Shown here: positions 46,751 to 57,019 of the stretch, piece after piece
Position numbering within the stretch: position 1 is the first letter of the stretch
How the letters are laid out: each line of letters starts with the position of its first letter
Assembly (NCBI GenBank): GCA_963565915.1
Contig: OY751493.1
Location: 992,001-1,056,000 of the forward strand
Length of the DNA stretch: 64,000 nt
Reading direction: 5' to 3'
DNA from: Entoloma clypeatum
Lineage: Eukaryota > Basidiomycota > Agaricomycetes > Agaricales > Entolomataceae
Program-made: the position numbers and the translations under genes
Notes under the pieces: model-generated
What the model saw: the letters and a program-made list of their open reading frames with translations, nothing else
What the model was told of the DNA's origin: nothing
Databases searched by the model: none

Positions 46751-47343
46751 CTAGGTTCGCCAGTTCGCTGCAATTCCGGCACCAATAGAAGGGCGAGAGT
46801 ATCTGGGTAAAGCAGGCGGAAGCGCAGGGATGATTGGTGGGACTGCCAACAGAGCAGCAACAGGGGTGACAAGGTTACGGGGTGTCGGACCTCTCAAAAT
46901 GGTTGCATGTACACCGCCGAGCTGAACATCAGCTGTGACGTCTTGAAGTGCTGGAAATTGGATGAAATGAAGTTTGAGGCCACCGACTGTGGTTTCCATC
47001 CTTCCCGGAGGTTGGATGTTCATGAGTGAGAACATTGTGACCCAGGCGAAGAAGGCTGTCGTGAATGGATTGTCATAATCAGAGTACTGACACCTGAAAA
47101 AGCCGTTGATTTGGAGAATGCGAATTAGCTGGTCATATGTGCTCCCTAGGAGTAAGAAGGCAATCGCTCAGCAACAGCCTGAGGCAAAAGTCGGACGGAA
47201 GGACACTCACCAAGATATGAGTTCCATCCATGAGGCAGATTGCGCTTAATTGGGTTAGTCTTGATGTCGTATGATATACCGTAGCATCCCATAGGCATCG
47301 CAAGGATCGCTGGTGGGGGGGCGGGTGGCAAAAATGCAGCCAT
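46751..47343 (-). CDS. VapD/Cas2-like small protein
   Basis: Two exons, 47211-47343 and 46751-47145, with a 65 nt GT-AG intron that keeps frame; 175 residues. After a Pro/Ala lead, GCYGISYDIKTNPIKRN (residues ~19-35) forms a first strand ending in Asp26. TYDQLIRILQINGF (47-60) is a helix, FRCQYSDYDN a second strand, AFFAWVTMFSLMNI (75-88) a second helix, and LKLHFIQFPALQDVTADV (101-118) a closing strand region. This order and the spaced motifs Y-D-I, GF-x-x-x-Q-x-S-x-Y and D-V-T fit the ferredoxin-like VapD family, small endoribonucleases related to Cas2. The Gly/Pro-rich tail (~120-175) is extra. Identification is by motif reading only. Divergent from 47879, with a 15 bp inverted repeat 61 bp upstream of the start. 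Confidence 0.62.
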
Positions 47344-47403
47344 GAACAGATGTTGGCTGATGACTTTGTGAACGTTCTCTCGAGCATGTGATGTTATCGA
47401 TCA

Positions 47404-47440
47404 TTTGTCACTGGTCACATTAACGGTGACAAGTGACAAA
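47404..47440. promoter_or_regulatory. Inverted repeat upstream of the VapD-like gene
   Basis: TTTGTCACTGGTCAC and its near-exact complement (one mismatch) are separated by 7 bp. Each arm itself contains two GTCAC motifs. It lies 61 bp before the VapD-like ATG in the divergent intergenic region and could be an operator-like site or a small hairpin. Confidence 0.4.
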
Positions 47441-47878
47441 CGTTCACTCTCCCTGGGCACGAGCAATTCACGGTTAATTTAAACTCCGTCAGCTGATCTC
47501 TTCCGTCCAAAACCGACAAAATTTATGGCAAGTTTTACCAGAGCATGAACCACCAACAATGGCGAGAAGTTTGTATGGAGACTTTTGGTTGGAATAGAAT
47601 TCTATATGTATTGTATTTGGCAAAACATGAAAATTCTTCTTGAATGACAGTGAACACATGTTCCTCCTAGCCAATGCACACCCTTCCACCTCCGAAAATG
47701 CAATTCTGCCAAATAGAATACAAGTAGAATCAACATTCAATGTGTTCCTGATAGTCAGTTTGGTTATAAGTGCTCATGTTCAGCTTGCACCAGATCCACC
47801 ACGATTTGAGGGAAATACTCTGTTTATGTAATCAAATTGGCGCGTCGCGACGCGTCTCGGCCATACAATGCACGCAAG

Positions 47879-48397
47879 ATGTACAAGCAAAACAAGACAG
47901 GAGATTACCTCGAAGCTATGCCAGTACTGGGTCATACAGTCGTTCGGGGACTGGCGCGTGAGGCCGATCAGAACCAGAATGAGAAGAAGAGGCGGGAGGC
48001 ACAGGCAGAATATGATTGCACGGTCGTTCGAAAAAAGCTCGAGAAAGATCACATTCGCCAGCAAAAGCAAGATGCGAAGGCAGACTGGTTAAAGGAGGTG
48101 GTTCCATGGCTGGAGGCTGAGGAGCTTGTGAATAGGAGGTTCTTGGTGGTGGAGCTGGAGCTTCAACTCAAATGGCATCGGCAGTGGGACACAGATGGGA
48201 AGATACCTCTGAAGAGCAAACTTCCAAACAAGGCCCTCAAGGTTGCTGCATTGAAAGACGTGATAGAACGATTCAATAGGCTAGGGAGGGGAGTCGGAAC
48301 CAACTCACAGCCCGAGCAAGGCAGTGGCGAGGCATCTGGAAGCATGGATGGACCTGAGGAGGATGATAGTGACGATGAAATGCTATTATACCATTAA
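47879..48397 (+). CDS. Unknown charged helical protein
   Basis: About 172 residues from ATG 47879; the frame is open a little further upstream, to about 47814, so an earlier exon may exist. Long charged helices (NEKKRREAQAEYDCTVVRKK, then KDHIRQQKQDAKADWLKEVV) suggest a coiled coil. KLPNKALKVAALKDVIERFN (about residues 118-137) has the look of a SAP-type DNA-binding helix-extended loop. The tail is acidic and Ser/Gly-rich. Its position next to the VapD-like gene is the only context. No family assigned. Confidence 0.5.
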   Translation: MYKQNKTGDYLEAMPVLGHTVVRGLAREADQNQNEKKRREAQAEYDCTVVRKKLEKDHIRQQKQDAKADWLKEVVPWLEAEELVNRRFLVVELELQLKWHRQWDTDGKIPLKSKLPNKALKVAALKDVIERFNRLGRGVGTNSQPEQGSGEASGSMDGPEEDDSDDEMLLYH

Positions 48398-48605
48398 CTA
48401 AGCTGCAACCTGGTTGTAATTGTACTTTACCTGGACATATAATAGTAGTTCCGAACTTATTTGTCATGCGGGGGCATCGAAATAAGGAGAAGAACGCGAG
48501 AGGAACATCGATCGCGAGGATTTGCCACAGAAAACGCAGTTTGGTCATTACATAAGCTCACACATTTCGAATCGAGGTTGCCAGAGCCCAGAGTCTCCCC
48601 TCGAA

Positions 48606-49414
48606 ATGACTCAACATTCAGACCCTATCATTGAAGAGCTCGCGCAGAGGAGGTTCAAACTGGAGTCTCTCTTAGAAGAACAATCAGCAGTGATTAGGGA
48701 GGAGCCTGGCGGGTATCAAGCAGTGTATGAACGTAACCTCCATGGTTTTGCTACCAAACCCGGAGACCAGTGGATTCCCGTCGACGCCGCTGATAAGGAT
48801 AAGAACAGAAAGATAATGGAGGAGATTTGTGCTAGAACCCCAACATGCATTGACGAGTGAGTACACAGTTACCTCCCTTATCTCATGCTTCTCTACAAGT
48901 ACTTTCAGCCGTATGAGGATCGTGTTTGCTGCGCACGGCCTTTTGATGTATATTGTGAGGTTGGATATGAACGAGTTACCTATGAGCATCCAGCTCCAAA
49001 TCGGCAAGAGAACATTGGAATTACAGTATGTACTCTTATTGTTCCACAATGCCCACCCATCATTCCATTCCCAGTCGCGAGGCCTTCCCTCTTCCAGAAC
49101 CCGCCGGAGTTGCATCCTACGAGTCAGCGTTGGAAAAACAACGGAACCTTTTGAAAAGGCCTTCCAGTTCTCCCACCTGCACTGTCAACGCACATGACAT
49201 GAACGCATTCAAAGACAACCCGTCTCGACTTGTTGGCAAGTCGTTCATTCTCCAAGCTGAAGATGAGGGGGTCTTTTACGAGGTTGTCGAAATGGGATTG
49301 TCGAAGGAGGCAACGTGGTACCAGATCCAGTTTGAGGATTGTGCTGATTATATGCAGATGGATCAGGACGCGGTGTTGGACATGGTAAACGGCAGTGTGA
49401 TGTGTATTGCCTAA
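48606..49414 (+). CDS. Unknown three-exon protein, 235 residues
   Basis: Exons 48606-48856, 48909-49025 and 49075-49414 are joined by 52 and 49 nt GT-AG introns. The summed length, 708 nt, is an exact number of codons ending at TAA. The N-terminus is helical and charged (IIEELAQRRFKLESLLEEQS). The last exon has SFILQAEDEGVFYEVVEMGL followed by ATWYQIQFEDC, a beta-rich pattern like small chromo/Tudor-type domains, but I cannot name it. It starts about 210 bp after the preceding gene's stop and runs in the same direction. Confidence 0.6.
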
Positions 49415-49438
49415 TGTAACCTGTAGGGCCACGCTGTA

Positions 49439-49689
49439 CTATCTACTTACGGGTGGAATGGTATCAAGCTGCTCTATCGTCCTTCGAGCGACTGTACCTA
49501 TGGTTATGCTGTTAGCACAGCATGGTTCCTCGACCCCGCCACCACGCACCGGAGCAACACGCGCTCGGGCGGGGTCGAGAAGTGTGACGGCGTCGCTAGG
49601 CCACCGCGGCGGTACACCTGTTGATGCCCTACGTAGACCATCATGTCTGAAGGCCATCATGTCCCGCGAAATCATCACACGTCTAACTG
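49439..49689. other. Hairpin-rich sequence, no confident gene
   Basis: Inverted repeats CTCGACCCCGC...GCGGGGTCGAG (about 49531-49580) and TGCTGT-TAGC-ACAGCA lie here. It follows the NLR-like fragment but I see no NACHT motif in any frame. Confidence 0.35.
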
Positions 49690-50125
49690 GACGTCAGACA
49701 GCTGTGCAGAATATAGGAAACTGGGTACTCGCTTGCAGTCGACGAAACACTGGCAGCGACTCGATACGACGATGATATCCCTGGAATCCCCATTCGCCTC
49801 CACTATTCGAATGCCAGGGTTAGGATTTGGTACATACTTCGCAATGTGCGCCATCTGGTCTCTGGCATCGCTTTCGACAAGCCTGGATACACACGGAGCC
49901 AGCATTTCCGCCATGGTTTTCAGTTCATTTGCCAGGTTTTCATACTCCCTACGGTTCTCGAGGACTGCCTGAGATCTACTTCAGAAACTACGTGGAGTAA
50001 ACCAAAGCAAAAACAGTAACTTACCTCAGTTAGATCTAAACAGGCGACTAAACCGACGGCTGATTTGAGAGGAGGAAAAGCGCCCGCGCTCTTTTCCCAA
50101 AAGCCTAAGCGCCGTTTCTAATCCC
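49690..50125 (-). pseudogene. NLR-like N-terminal fragment
   Basis: On the minus strand, ALRLLGKERGRFPPLKSAVG and LVACLDLTE are followed by an intron with donor GTAAG (about 50028), then AVLENRREYENLANELKTMA and QMAHIAKYV. This is the helical N-terminal region found ahead of NACHT domains in basidiomycete NLR-type proteins. The P-loop and repeats are missing, and the 5' side is cut by Copia A3. A second piece of such a gene lies at 58963-59066. Confidence 0.5.
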
Positions 50126-50435
50126 TGTTGAAGTTCCACCTGGGCGCTAGCCACAGGTGTACTGAGCAACATAGCTACAGTGGAAGTACTCTACGATACC
50201 GCTATGGTCACTTACATGGTTTGGAGGGGGTAAGGCTAGTGAGAGCGGTTGAGGCTGGTGAGAGCGATGGAGCTGGTTAAGAGTCAAGAGACAACTTATT
50301 GATATTGACAGTTTCCTGGTCTTATATACCGTACTACTGTTTGTACCAACCAAACAAGTATGTAATGAAGATATGTAAAGGTCACGTGATGTAATCTAAT
50401 CTAATCTAATCTACGTGATGGGAAAAGTTTCAACA
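50126..50435 (-). repeat. Copia A3 3' LTR
   Basis: 310 bp; left flank ATCCC within an NLR-like exon. Confidence 0.92.
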
Positions 50436-50513
50436 CCCCCCCATATTTAGTACATACTTCTAAATACATCTTACTTTTTCCCACATATATATATATAGGT
50501 ACTTTTGTTTCGC

Positions 50514-53500
50514 CTAGTTCTTTATCAGTCCGAAGTACGGGATAAACTTGGAAAAGAGGATTTTCCCCAGATTCTTAGTCAAAAGGTCTGCAGGGTTATT
50601 CACTCCTTCGATGAATTTGACCGTAATAATTCCTTCGGAGACTTTTTCTCTGACGAAGTGGAATCGCACGTCAATGTGCTTGGATCGCTTCTCAGTCACA
50701 GGGTTGGATGCGATAAAGACGGAGCCGTTGTTATCTCCGTAGATCGGTACTGATCCGATCTGCATTCCAAGTTCGGCAAGCATGCTTCTCAGCCATGTTG
50801 CTGCGCGACTGCAATCTGATAGCGCCATATACTCTGCTTCTGTAGAAGAGAGGGCGATGGTTTTTTGCGCCGATGATACCCATGTTATCGCTCCAGACGC
50901 CAGTGATATGAAGAAGCCGGTGGTAGACCTCCTCGTGTTTTCATCTGACGCCCAGTCGGAGTCTGTGAATGCATAGATCCCTTTCCCTGAGTCCCCATCG
51001 TACATGATTGCGTAATTTTTCGTTGCCTTCAAATATCTGCAAATGTCCCTAGCCACCTCTAAATGGCGTTTGGTGGGATTTGCGGAAAATTGGGACATTT
51101 TGATTACAGCAAAGCAGATGTCAGGCCTCGTTCCGATCATCAGATATAGGAGTGATCCGATGACGGATTGGTACTTAGATCGGAGTTCCGCATTGGGTTC
51201 ATCTTCGGATGCCATGGGTTTGTAGCCCATAGGGAGTGGGGTATGGGTGGCATTAGATTCGCTCATCCCCATGCGTGCCAGAATTTTCTCAAGATAAGGT
51301 ACTTGATCAATGAAGATCTTCTTCCCACGTTGCCTTATTTGGATTGAGAGAAATTCCTTTGGTTCCCCATCGGGCACTAGGTGACCTAGGTCCCTACATT
51401 CCCATGTTGTCATGAAGGCCTTCTTCTTTTCTAGCGTATATTCCCGGTTTGTGCCGAGAAAAGCAGAGTCGTCGACATAGATGACGGCAATTACAATTTC
51501 CCCGTTGGTACTTTTGTGAATGAACACTCCCGCATCGGAGTGAAGCCGGACAAAGCCGAGCTTTTTCATGGAGGAATCAAGTTCCCTCCACCAGGCTAAT
51601 GCGGCCTGCTTAAGTCCATATAGAGCTTTGAATAGTTGGTACACGAGGTTTTCTTTCCCTTTTACTATGTAGCCCTCAGGCTGTCGCATGTAGATTTCCT
51701 CAAGGAGCGTTCCATAGAGGAAGGCTGATGAGACGTCCAAAAGTGTCATGAACCACCCTTCAAGGGCTGTCAATGCCAGTATTAGTCGGACGGTTTCATA
51801 TCTTACGACTGGTGAGAAGATCTGATCAAAGTCGATCCCTTCTACTTGTGAAAATCCTTTTGCGACGAGGCGTGCTTTCAGGCGCCCGTCGGACTTTTCA
51901 TTGTAAACCCATTTGTTCCTTAGAGCTTTCCTTCCTGCAGGCAGGGGTACTAGCTCCGTGATCACCCCGCGGCGTTTGAGCATGTCTAGCTCTTTACGTT
52001 CAGCCGCATACCAGTCTTCTTTATTTGGAAGAGGGTATATGTCTTTATGGGACATTTCAACGATGCCAACTTGGACTGATATTGCCTCCATCAGGAGGTC
52101 ATTCATCCATGCCGTTTGACCGCCCAATCTCCGTCTTCGATCTAATTTTTCAAGATCAGACGCTGGAGTGTCTTCCCCATAGATGCTTCCTGGCATCTTC
52201 CGAACTCGTCGTTCCCTGATCGGTCGATCTGGTACTTGCTCGGGTTCCGGAGTGGGTACTCGCGGTTCGTCATCAGGCTCACTGGCAGGCAGTTCGTTGT
52301 CTGATTCAGGTTGATCCTGTTCAATGGGAACTGGGATATGAGGTGTTTCGTTGTGACTATCGTCATCATTGCTGCCGGGAATGAGATCCTCAAACTCATC
52401 AGCCGGCTCTGGGTTTTCCATTTCTGGGTGGTTTTCTGGCAACGGGTCAATGTGGCATCTAGGGTACTTGCTTTCATCAAAGATAGCTTTCCCGCCCATG
52501 AAAATCGTGTTGGTCTCAGGATCCATGAAGCGGTATCCTTTGACCCCTGGTTTCGATCCGAGATAAATCATCAATCGGGATCTTGATTCCAGGGAGTTCC
52601 TACGTTTCTCCTTTGGGATATATACATATGCCTGACATCCAAATACTCTGATGCTAGACATGTCGGGGATCTCATTGGTCACCCTGAAGTAAGGGGTTTT
52701 CCATTCAAGACGCTGCATGGGGGTTCTGTTGTAGAGAAATGCTGCGTGTTCCAAACAGAATTCCCACCACATGGGCGGTAAGCATGCATCGAAGCGCAAT
52801 GCCTGAGATTTTTCCCATAGTGTTCGATTGATCCTTTCTGCTCTACCATTCTGCTGGTGCTGATATGGGAGCGTGACATCGATCAGAATTCCATGATCGG
52901 CAAGTACATCCTTGTATTCGTCAAATTCTCCACCTCCATCAACCCGCCACTTTTTAGGGGTAGCGGCAAATTGATTCTGGATCATCGCAAGGAATTGTTT
53001 CAGCGCCGTGATGGCGCCTGACTTCTTCCTAAGCAAGACGACCCAGACATGGGATGAAAAATCGTCCAAAAAGGTAAGGAAATATTTGTACTTATGGTAC
53101 GATGCTGTGGATATCTGCTTCAAATCCGAATGGATCAAATCAAAGGGTTTGACAGCCCTTGTCGTCGAGTTAGGATAAGATTGATTCGGCATTTTCCCTT
53201 TTAGACACCCCGTGCAGTTTTCCTGTGATTTCTCACGTACTAACATCCTGGGTACTCCTTTGGTACTAGTGGGAATTTTATTAAGCGCCTGGTCATTTGG
53301 GTGGCCAAGACGTTTATGCCAGGTTTCAACAGTGATTTCGCTAGAGATCGCGTGGATTTGGTCATAGCGTATTTCAGTGTCTAACCAGTAAATGGTTTGT
53401 CCGATGAAATGAGGCGAAAACTGTATTTTGTTCAGCCCTTTAGAGATATTAATTTCTCCGCACATTCCATCAACTTTGTAACCATGGTTAAGGAAGACGC

Positions 53501-55241
53501 CTAGGGACAATAGACGTGTGTCCATATCCGGAATATAAAATACCGGTCGTAGGAGATGGGTTTTAGTTTCCCCATTCAGGGTATGCCGTACTGGAACGGC
53601 CCCAACTCCGAGAATTTCCAGTTTCTTTCCCTTTGCAGCTGTTTGGACAAATCGCTTAGCCTTGAGAGGCCTGTAATACGCGAAGTCTTTGAACTCATGG
53701 GTAAAGTGTAATGATGCGCCGGAATCTAAGATCCACTGAGCGCGTTCTTTCTCTTTGCAGTGTGTGCAGGACGCAAAATGTTTGGTATATTTTTTGTACA
53801 GATCATCGCTAAAGAGATCTATACTACCTGCATCGGTACTAGCTAATATATATTCAAACGTCTGTGCGTGATTATTAGCATTTCCCATTTGGTCAAGTTT
53901 GAGAGAAGAATGTGACGAACCGTCAAGTTCGATCAGCCCATCTTCAAATTGTTCCGGCCCCATCCGCTCGCTTTGATGGTCTATGTCCATCATTTTCAGT
54001 GATTCTTCTATCGACGGGGCTACGCGACACTGTTTAGCCGGCCTTTCGTCGATGTCAGGAATGATGGTGTCTAGGATATGAAGATTCGATCCTGAGGGGC
54101 GAGCACCAATGCCGCGCGCGAGTTTGCGGACATGGTCGTTCTTTTTCCACACGGATGGTTTTCCAGAAGGAAGCCCGGTGTACTGTGACGGAGGGGGGTT
54201 CATACGCTGCAGGAGCGACTGCATACTTGCGGAATCGGGCTGGGCGGTACTTGTCGTTTTCCCGCGACCAGTGACGGTTGTGAAGGACGGTGTCGGAAGA
54301 GGAGGGAAGTGGATGGCGGGAGCAACGAACTCAACCGTTTCTTCCACATGGTCGGACGCGCTGTCCGCAGTGTTGGCGTTTTTCTTCTGATTGCGCCATC
54401 GTCCTTTTTCCTTCTTCTTTTCAGAAGCGGTACTATGGTCGGTCGAGTTAGGCTGCTCGTCAGCATCGTTCTGCGAGGTACTCGGCTTCTGTTGCCTTTC
54501 CCATTTGGGGTCCTGCCCCTTTCGCTTTGTCCCGGAAATTTTCCGGGCCTGCTCGTTGGACGTACGAGTGGACCCAATCGAATACTTGCGCTGGTACTCT
54601 GATATGATGCTTTCGGCAACGGCCTTGTAGGTGAAATCGTCGGCGTCATAGACCTGGAAGAGGGCGGTGGACAGTGACGACCAGGTGTCGGGAATTGCAT
54701 TTGCCAGGATCATTGCCTGCATCAGATCGGGGACGTCAAAGTTTGAATCGGCGAGCCGAGCGAAAAGAGACCCCAGGCGTTCGATTTCGGGGACGGGGTC
54801 GCGTCCAGAGAGCTTGTAGGTGGCGGCGGCCTTGAAGTCGCCGAAGATGACAGCCGGGGATACCTTGGAGTAGGCATCCTTTAATGACTTCCAGGCGTCT
54901 TTCGAGGAAGTGGCGTCCTTGATGTGGCGTCTGATCGCCTCGGAGACCTTCAGGCGTATCGCCCCAAGAGCTACGTCATCGTCCCTGATCCAGGCTTTTT
55001 CTTCCTTGCGGAAGCCGGGCTGGTTGACCGTGGTAGCCAGCACAGGGGGAGCAGCAGCAGTGGCCCCAGGGGTGGAGACTGTGGTGGTGAAGTCGGCGAT
55101 GACAGGGCGGGGGATGTCGCCAGAAACAAGGCGCCAGACTCCTTGATGGAGGAGGTAAGACTTCATTTTTTCGGCCCAGCTCCTGTAGTCGATGCTGTCG
55201 AAGGCAGTGATTGTGTCGAGGGCAGAACGAGAGGTAGACAT
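50514..55241 (-). CDS. Copia A3 gag-pol polyprotein, intact
   Basis: A single 1575-codon frame from ATG 55241 to TAG 50514. UBN2-type gag spans residues ~1-235. A Lys/Arg/Gln-rich linker (~245-300) stands where a zinc knuckle would be. Protease: ILDSGASLHFTH at ~505. GAG-pre-integrase: TWHKRLGHP...CTGCLKGK at ~640-690. Integrase D,D,E: IHSDLK ~705, VDGGGEF ~765, GRAERINR ~799. Reverse transcriptase: KARLVAKGFSQ and IYVDDS, the latter near 1254. RNase H: FTDSDWASDENTRR and STEAEYMALSDC, ~1415-1480. No damage seen, so it may be active and could supply enzymes to the gag-only element, which shares its primer site. Gag and pol are one frame with no frameshift, as in plant Copia elements. Confidence 0.93.
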   Translation of the reverse strand: MSTSRSALDTITAFDSIDYRSWAEKMKSYLLHQGVWRLVSGDIPRPVIADFTTTVSTPGATAAAPPVLATTVNQPGFRKEEKAWIRDDDVALGAIRLKVSEAIRRHIKDATSSKDAWKSLKDAYSKVSPAVIFGDFKAAATYKLSGRDPVPEIERLGSLFARLADSNFDVPDLMQAMILANAIPDTWSSLSTALFQVYDADDFTYKAVAESIISEYQRKYSIGSTRTSNEQARKISGTKRKGQDPKWERQQKPSTSQNDADEQPNSTDHSTASEKKKEKGRWRNQKKNANTADSASDHVEETVEFVAPAIHFPPLPTPSFTTVTGRGKTTSTAQPDSASMQSLLQRMNPPPSQYTGLPSGKPSVWKKNDHVRKLARGIGARPSGSNLHILDTIIPDIDERPAKQCRVAPSIEESLKMMDIDHQSERMGPEQFEDGLIELDGSSHSSLKLDQMGNANNHAQTFEYILASTDAGSIDLFSDDLYKKYTKHFASCTHCKEKERAQWILDSGASLHFTHEFKDFAYYRPLKAKRFVQTAAKGKKLEILGVGAVPVRHTLNGETKTHLLRPVFYIPDMDTRLLSLGVFLNHGYKVDGMCGEINISKGLNKIQFSPHFIGQTIYWLDTEIRYDQIHAISSEITVETWHKRLGHPNDQALNKIPTSTKGVPRMLVREKSQENCTGCLKGKMPNQSYPNSTTRAVKPFDLIHSDLKQISTASYHKYKYFLTFLDDFSSHVWVVLLRKKSGAITALKQFLAMIQNQFAATPKKWRVDGGGEFDEYKDVLADHGILIDVTLPYQHQQNGRAERINRTLWEKSQALRFDACLPPMWWEFCLEHAAFLYNRTPMQRLEWKTPYFRVTNEIPDMSSIRVFGCQAYVYIPKEKRRNSLESRSRLMIYLGSKPGVKGYRFMDPETNTIFMGGKAIFDESKYPRCHIDPLPENHPEMENPEPADEFEDLIPGSNDDDSHNETPHIPVPIEQDQPESDNELPASEPDDEPRVPTPEPEQVPDRPIRERRVRKMPGSIYGEDTPASDLEKLDRRRRLGGQTAWMNDLLMEAISVQVGIVEMSHKDIYPLPNKEDWYAAERKELDMLKRRGVITELVPLPAGRKALRNKWVYNEKSDGRLKARLVAKGFSQVEGIDFDQIFSPVVRYETVRLILALTALEGWFMTLLDVSSAFLYGTLLEEIYMRQPEGYIVKGKENLVYQLFKALYGLKQAALAWWRELDSSMKKLGFVRLHSDAGVFIHKSTNGEIVIAVIYVDDSAFLGTNREYTLEKKKAFMTTWECRDLGHLVPDGEPKEFLSIQIRQRGKKIFIDQVPYLEKILARMGMSESNATHTPLPMGYKPMASEDEPNAELRSKYQSVIGSLLYLMIGTRPDICFAVIKMSQFSANPTKRHLEVARDICRYLKATKNYAIMYDGDSGKGIYAFTDSDWASDENTRRSTTGFFISLASGAITWVSSAQKTIALSSTEAEYMALSDCSRAATWLRSMLAELGMQIGSVPIYGDNNGSVFIASNPVTEKRSKHIDVRFHFVREKVSEGIITVKFIEGVNNPADLLTKNLGKILFSKFIPYFGLIKN

Positions 55242-55604
55242 TTTTAGATGAATCTAAAAGAGGGTTTCCAATCAGTGATGTGTTATGAATATGATTTAAG
55301 AAAACAATTAAATGATTCCTTATGACATATTCCCTTTAGGAATAGCGGTCACGGGAAAGCCCTTTATATGTCAGAAACGTACAAGGGGCGATCAACGTTT
55401 CCACATGGAGTGTACTAGGTCAATCCCCTTAGGGACGCCTCATGACAGGTACTTGTCGTAATGACGTTCCCAGGTTCATATGTGAAGAAGTAAGACTCAG
55501 AACCTAGATCTTTCGATCGGTTCTTTGCCAACCAGGGTAGAGTGGGCAGGTACTCACTGTTGCCAGCGTTTCCCAAGTCCCTCTGCTATCCGGGGCCCAT
55601 AACC

Positions 55605-55914
55605 TGTTGAAGTTCCACCTGGGCGCTAGCCACAGGTGTACTGAGCAACATAGCTACAGTGGAAGTACTCTACGATACCGCTATGGTCACTTACATGGTT
55701 TGGAGGGGGTAAGGCTAGTGAGAGCGGTTGAGGCTGGTGAGAGCGATGGAGCTGGTTAAGAGTCAAGAGACAACTTGTTGATATTGACAGTTTCCTGGTC
55801 TTATATACCGTACTACTGTTTGTACCAACCAAACAAGTATGTAATGAAGATATGTAAAGGTCACGTGATGTAATCTAATCTAATCTAATCTACGTGATGG
55901 GAAAAGTTTCAACA
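55605..55914 (-). repeat. Copia A3 5' LTR
   Basis: 310 bp; outer flank GAACC, identical to that of A1. Confidence 0.92.
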
Positions 55915-56819
55915 GAACCCGGATTTGAAGGTCCAGTTCAGGCATCCCTCGAACTTGAACTCGAACCCATAGGTCCAGTCCGGTTCAGGTTCAGACCAGG
56001 TTCGTGACCTTCAGATGCAAAAAAACACCAATTTTTCGCCCACTCAATAATCTTTTGAACCCAGCCTGCCTACTGGCATTTTTGGCTCAACTGGGTTGAC
56101 CGGCGGGTCGAAGGGGGTACTGAACGATGTTAGAATACATATATGCAGCACTATACTAGTTTAATAATGATAATGTTGGGTAGATACATCACTGAATTGT
56201 GAAAAAAGCGCAACTTAATAGAAAGTGAACCACTCCACAGATGTCTCTCATATTTTGGACGATTGAAATAGACTTATATTCGAGTAATTCCACCGAAGGA
56301 ATAGTTGAGATGATGCCTGGGTCAGTAGGTAGACACCAATCTCATCAAAACTCCGAAACCATCACAAAATCATTAATCTGGGCACATCCGCCCAACCGAT
56401 TCATATCGTCTTTCTCTCCCCTTGTTTGGTTCGTATATGGGTGGACTTACCTCAAGGTGATAAGGCGTACAATGCCTAGATCAGTGGGTGGGTTCTAATC
56501 TCATCAAAACCCCAACACACCACAGAATCATGAGTTCCAGCACAACCACTGCACAGATCCCTTCAGTCTCCTTTGTTCATTTTTTAGTATCTATATGACT
56601 GTATTTCCACTATAGGAATAATATGGGTAATGTCTAGTTACAATTCTACATCATAGCCCTCTCAAAACCCCAAAGCACACAAAAGTCAATTTATTTTGGC
56701 ACAACCGTGGGACGGATTCCTCTTGTCCTACTTCTATGTTGTTTAGGAAGTATATGGAGAGGTCTTCACCGCAGGAATAAGCCTGGGGCTGCCTAGTCTT
56801 ATCTGGGCAAATGCCAGCT
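55915..56819. repeat. Near-identical copy of 20096-21000
   Basis: It begins at the LTR edge with GAACCCGGATTTG and follows 20096-21000 with only a few substitutions (for example around 56430-56500 and 56575-56590). It stops at the assembly gap. Confidence 0.9.
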
Positions 56820-57019
56820 NNNNNNNNNNNNNNNNNNNNNNNNNNNNNNNNNNNNNNNNNNNNNNNNNNNNNNNNNNNNNNNNNNNNNNNNNNNNNNNNN
56901 NNNNNNNNNNNNNNNNNNNNNNNNNNNNNNNNNNNNNNNNNNNNNNNNNNNNNNNNNNNNNNNNNNNNNNNNNNNNNNNNNNNNNNNNNNNNNNNNNNNN
57001 NNNNNNNNNNNNNNNNNNN
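56820..57019. other. Assembly gap, 200 N
   Basis: Exactly 200 unknown bases: a placeholder, not a measured length. Order and orientation across it are not proven. Confidence 0.99.

Larger units (their letters stand above)
50126..55914 (-). mobile_element. Copia element A3, complete
   Basis: LTRs of 310 bp at 50126-50435 and 55605-55914 with one difference seen. Primer-binding site and polypurine tract are as in A1. Unlike the other elements it has no matching target duplication: the left flank is ATCCC and the right flank is GAACC, the latter being the flank of A1. Confidence 0.95.

Noticed and set aside
53346..53386. Possible further insertion in Copia A3 at the site where Gypsy entered A1
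   Set aside because: A3 reads straight through GGTCATAGCGTATTTCAG; it is the empty site.
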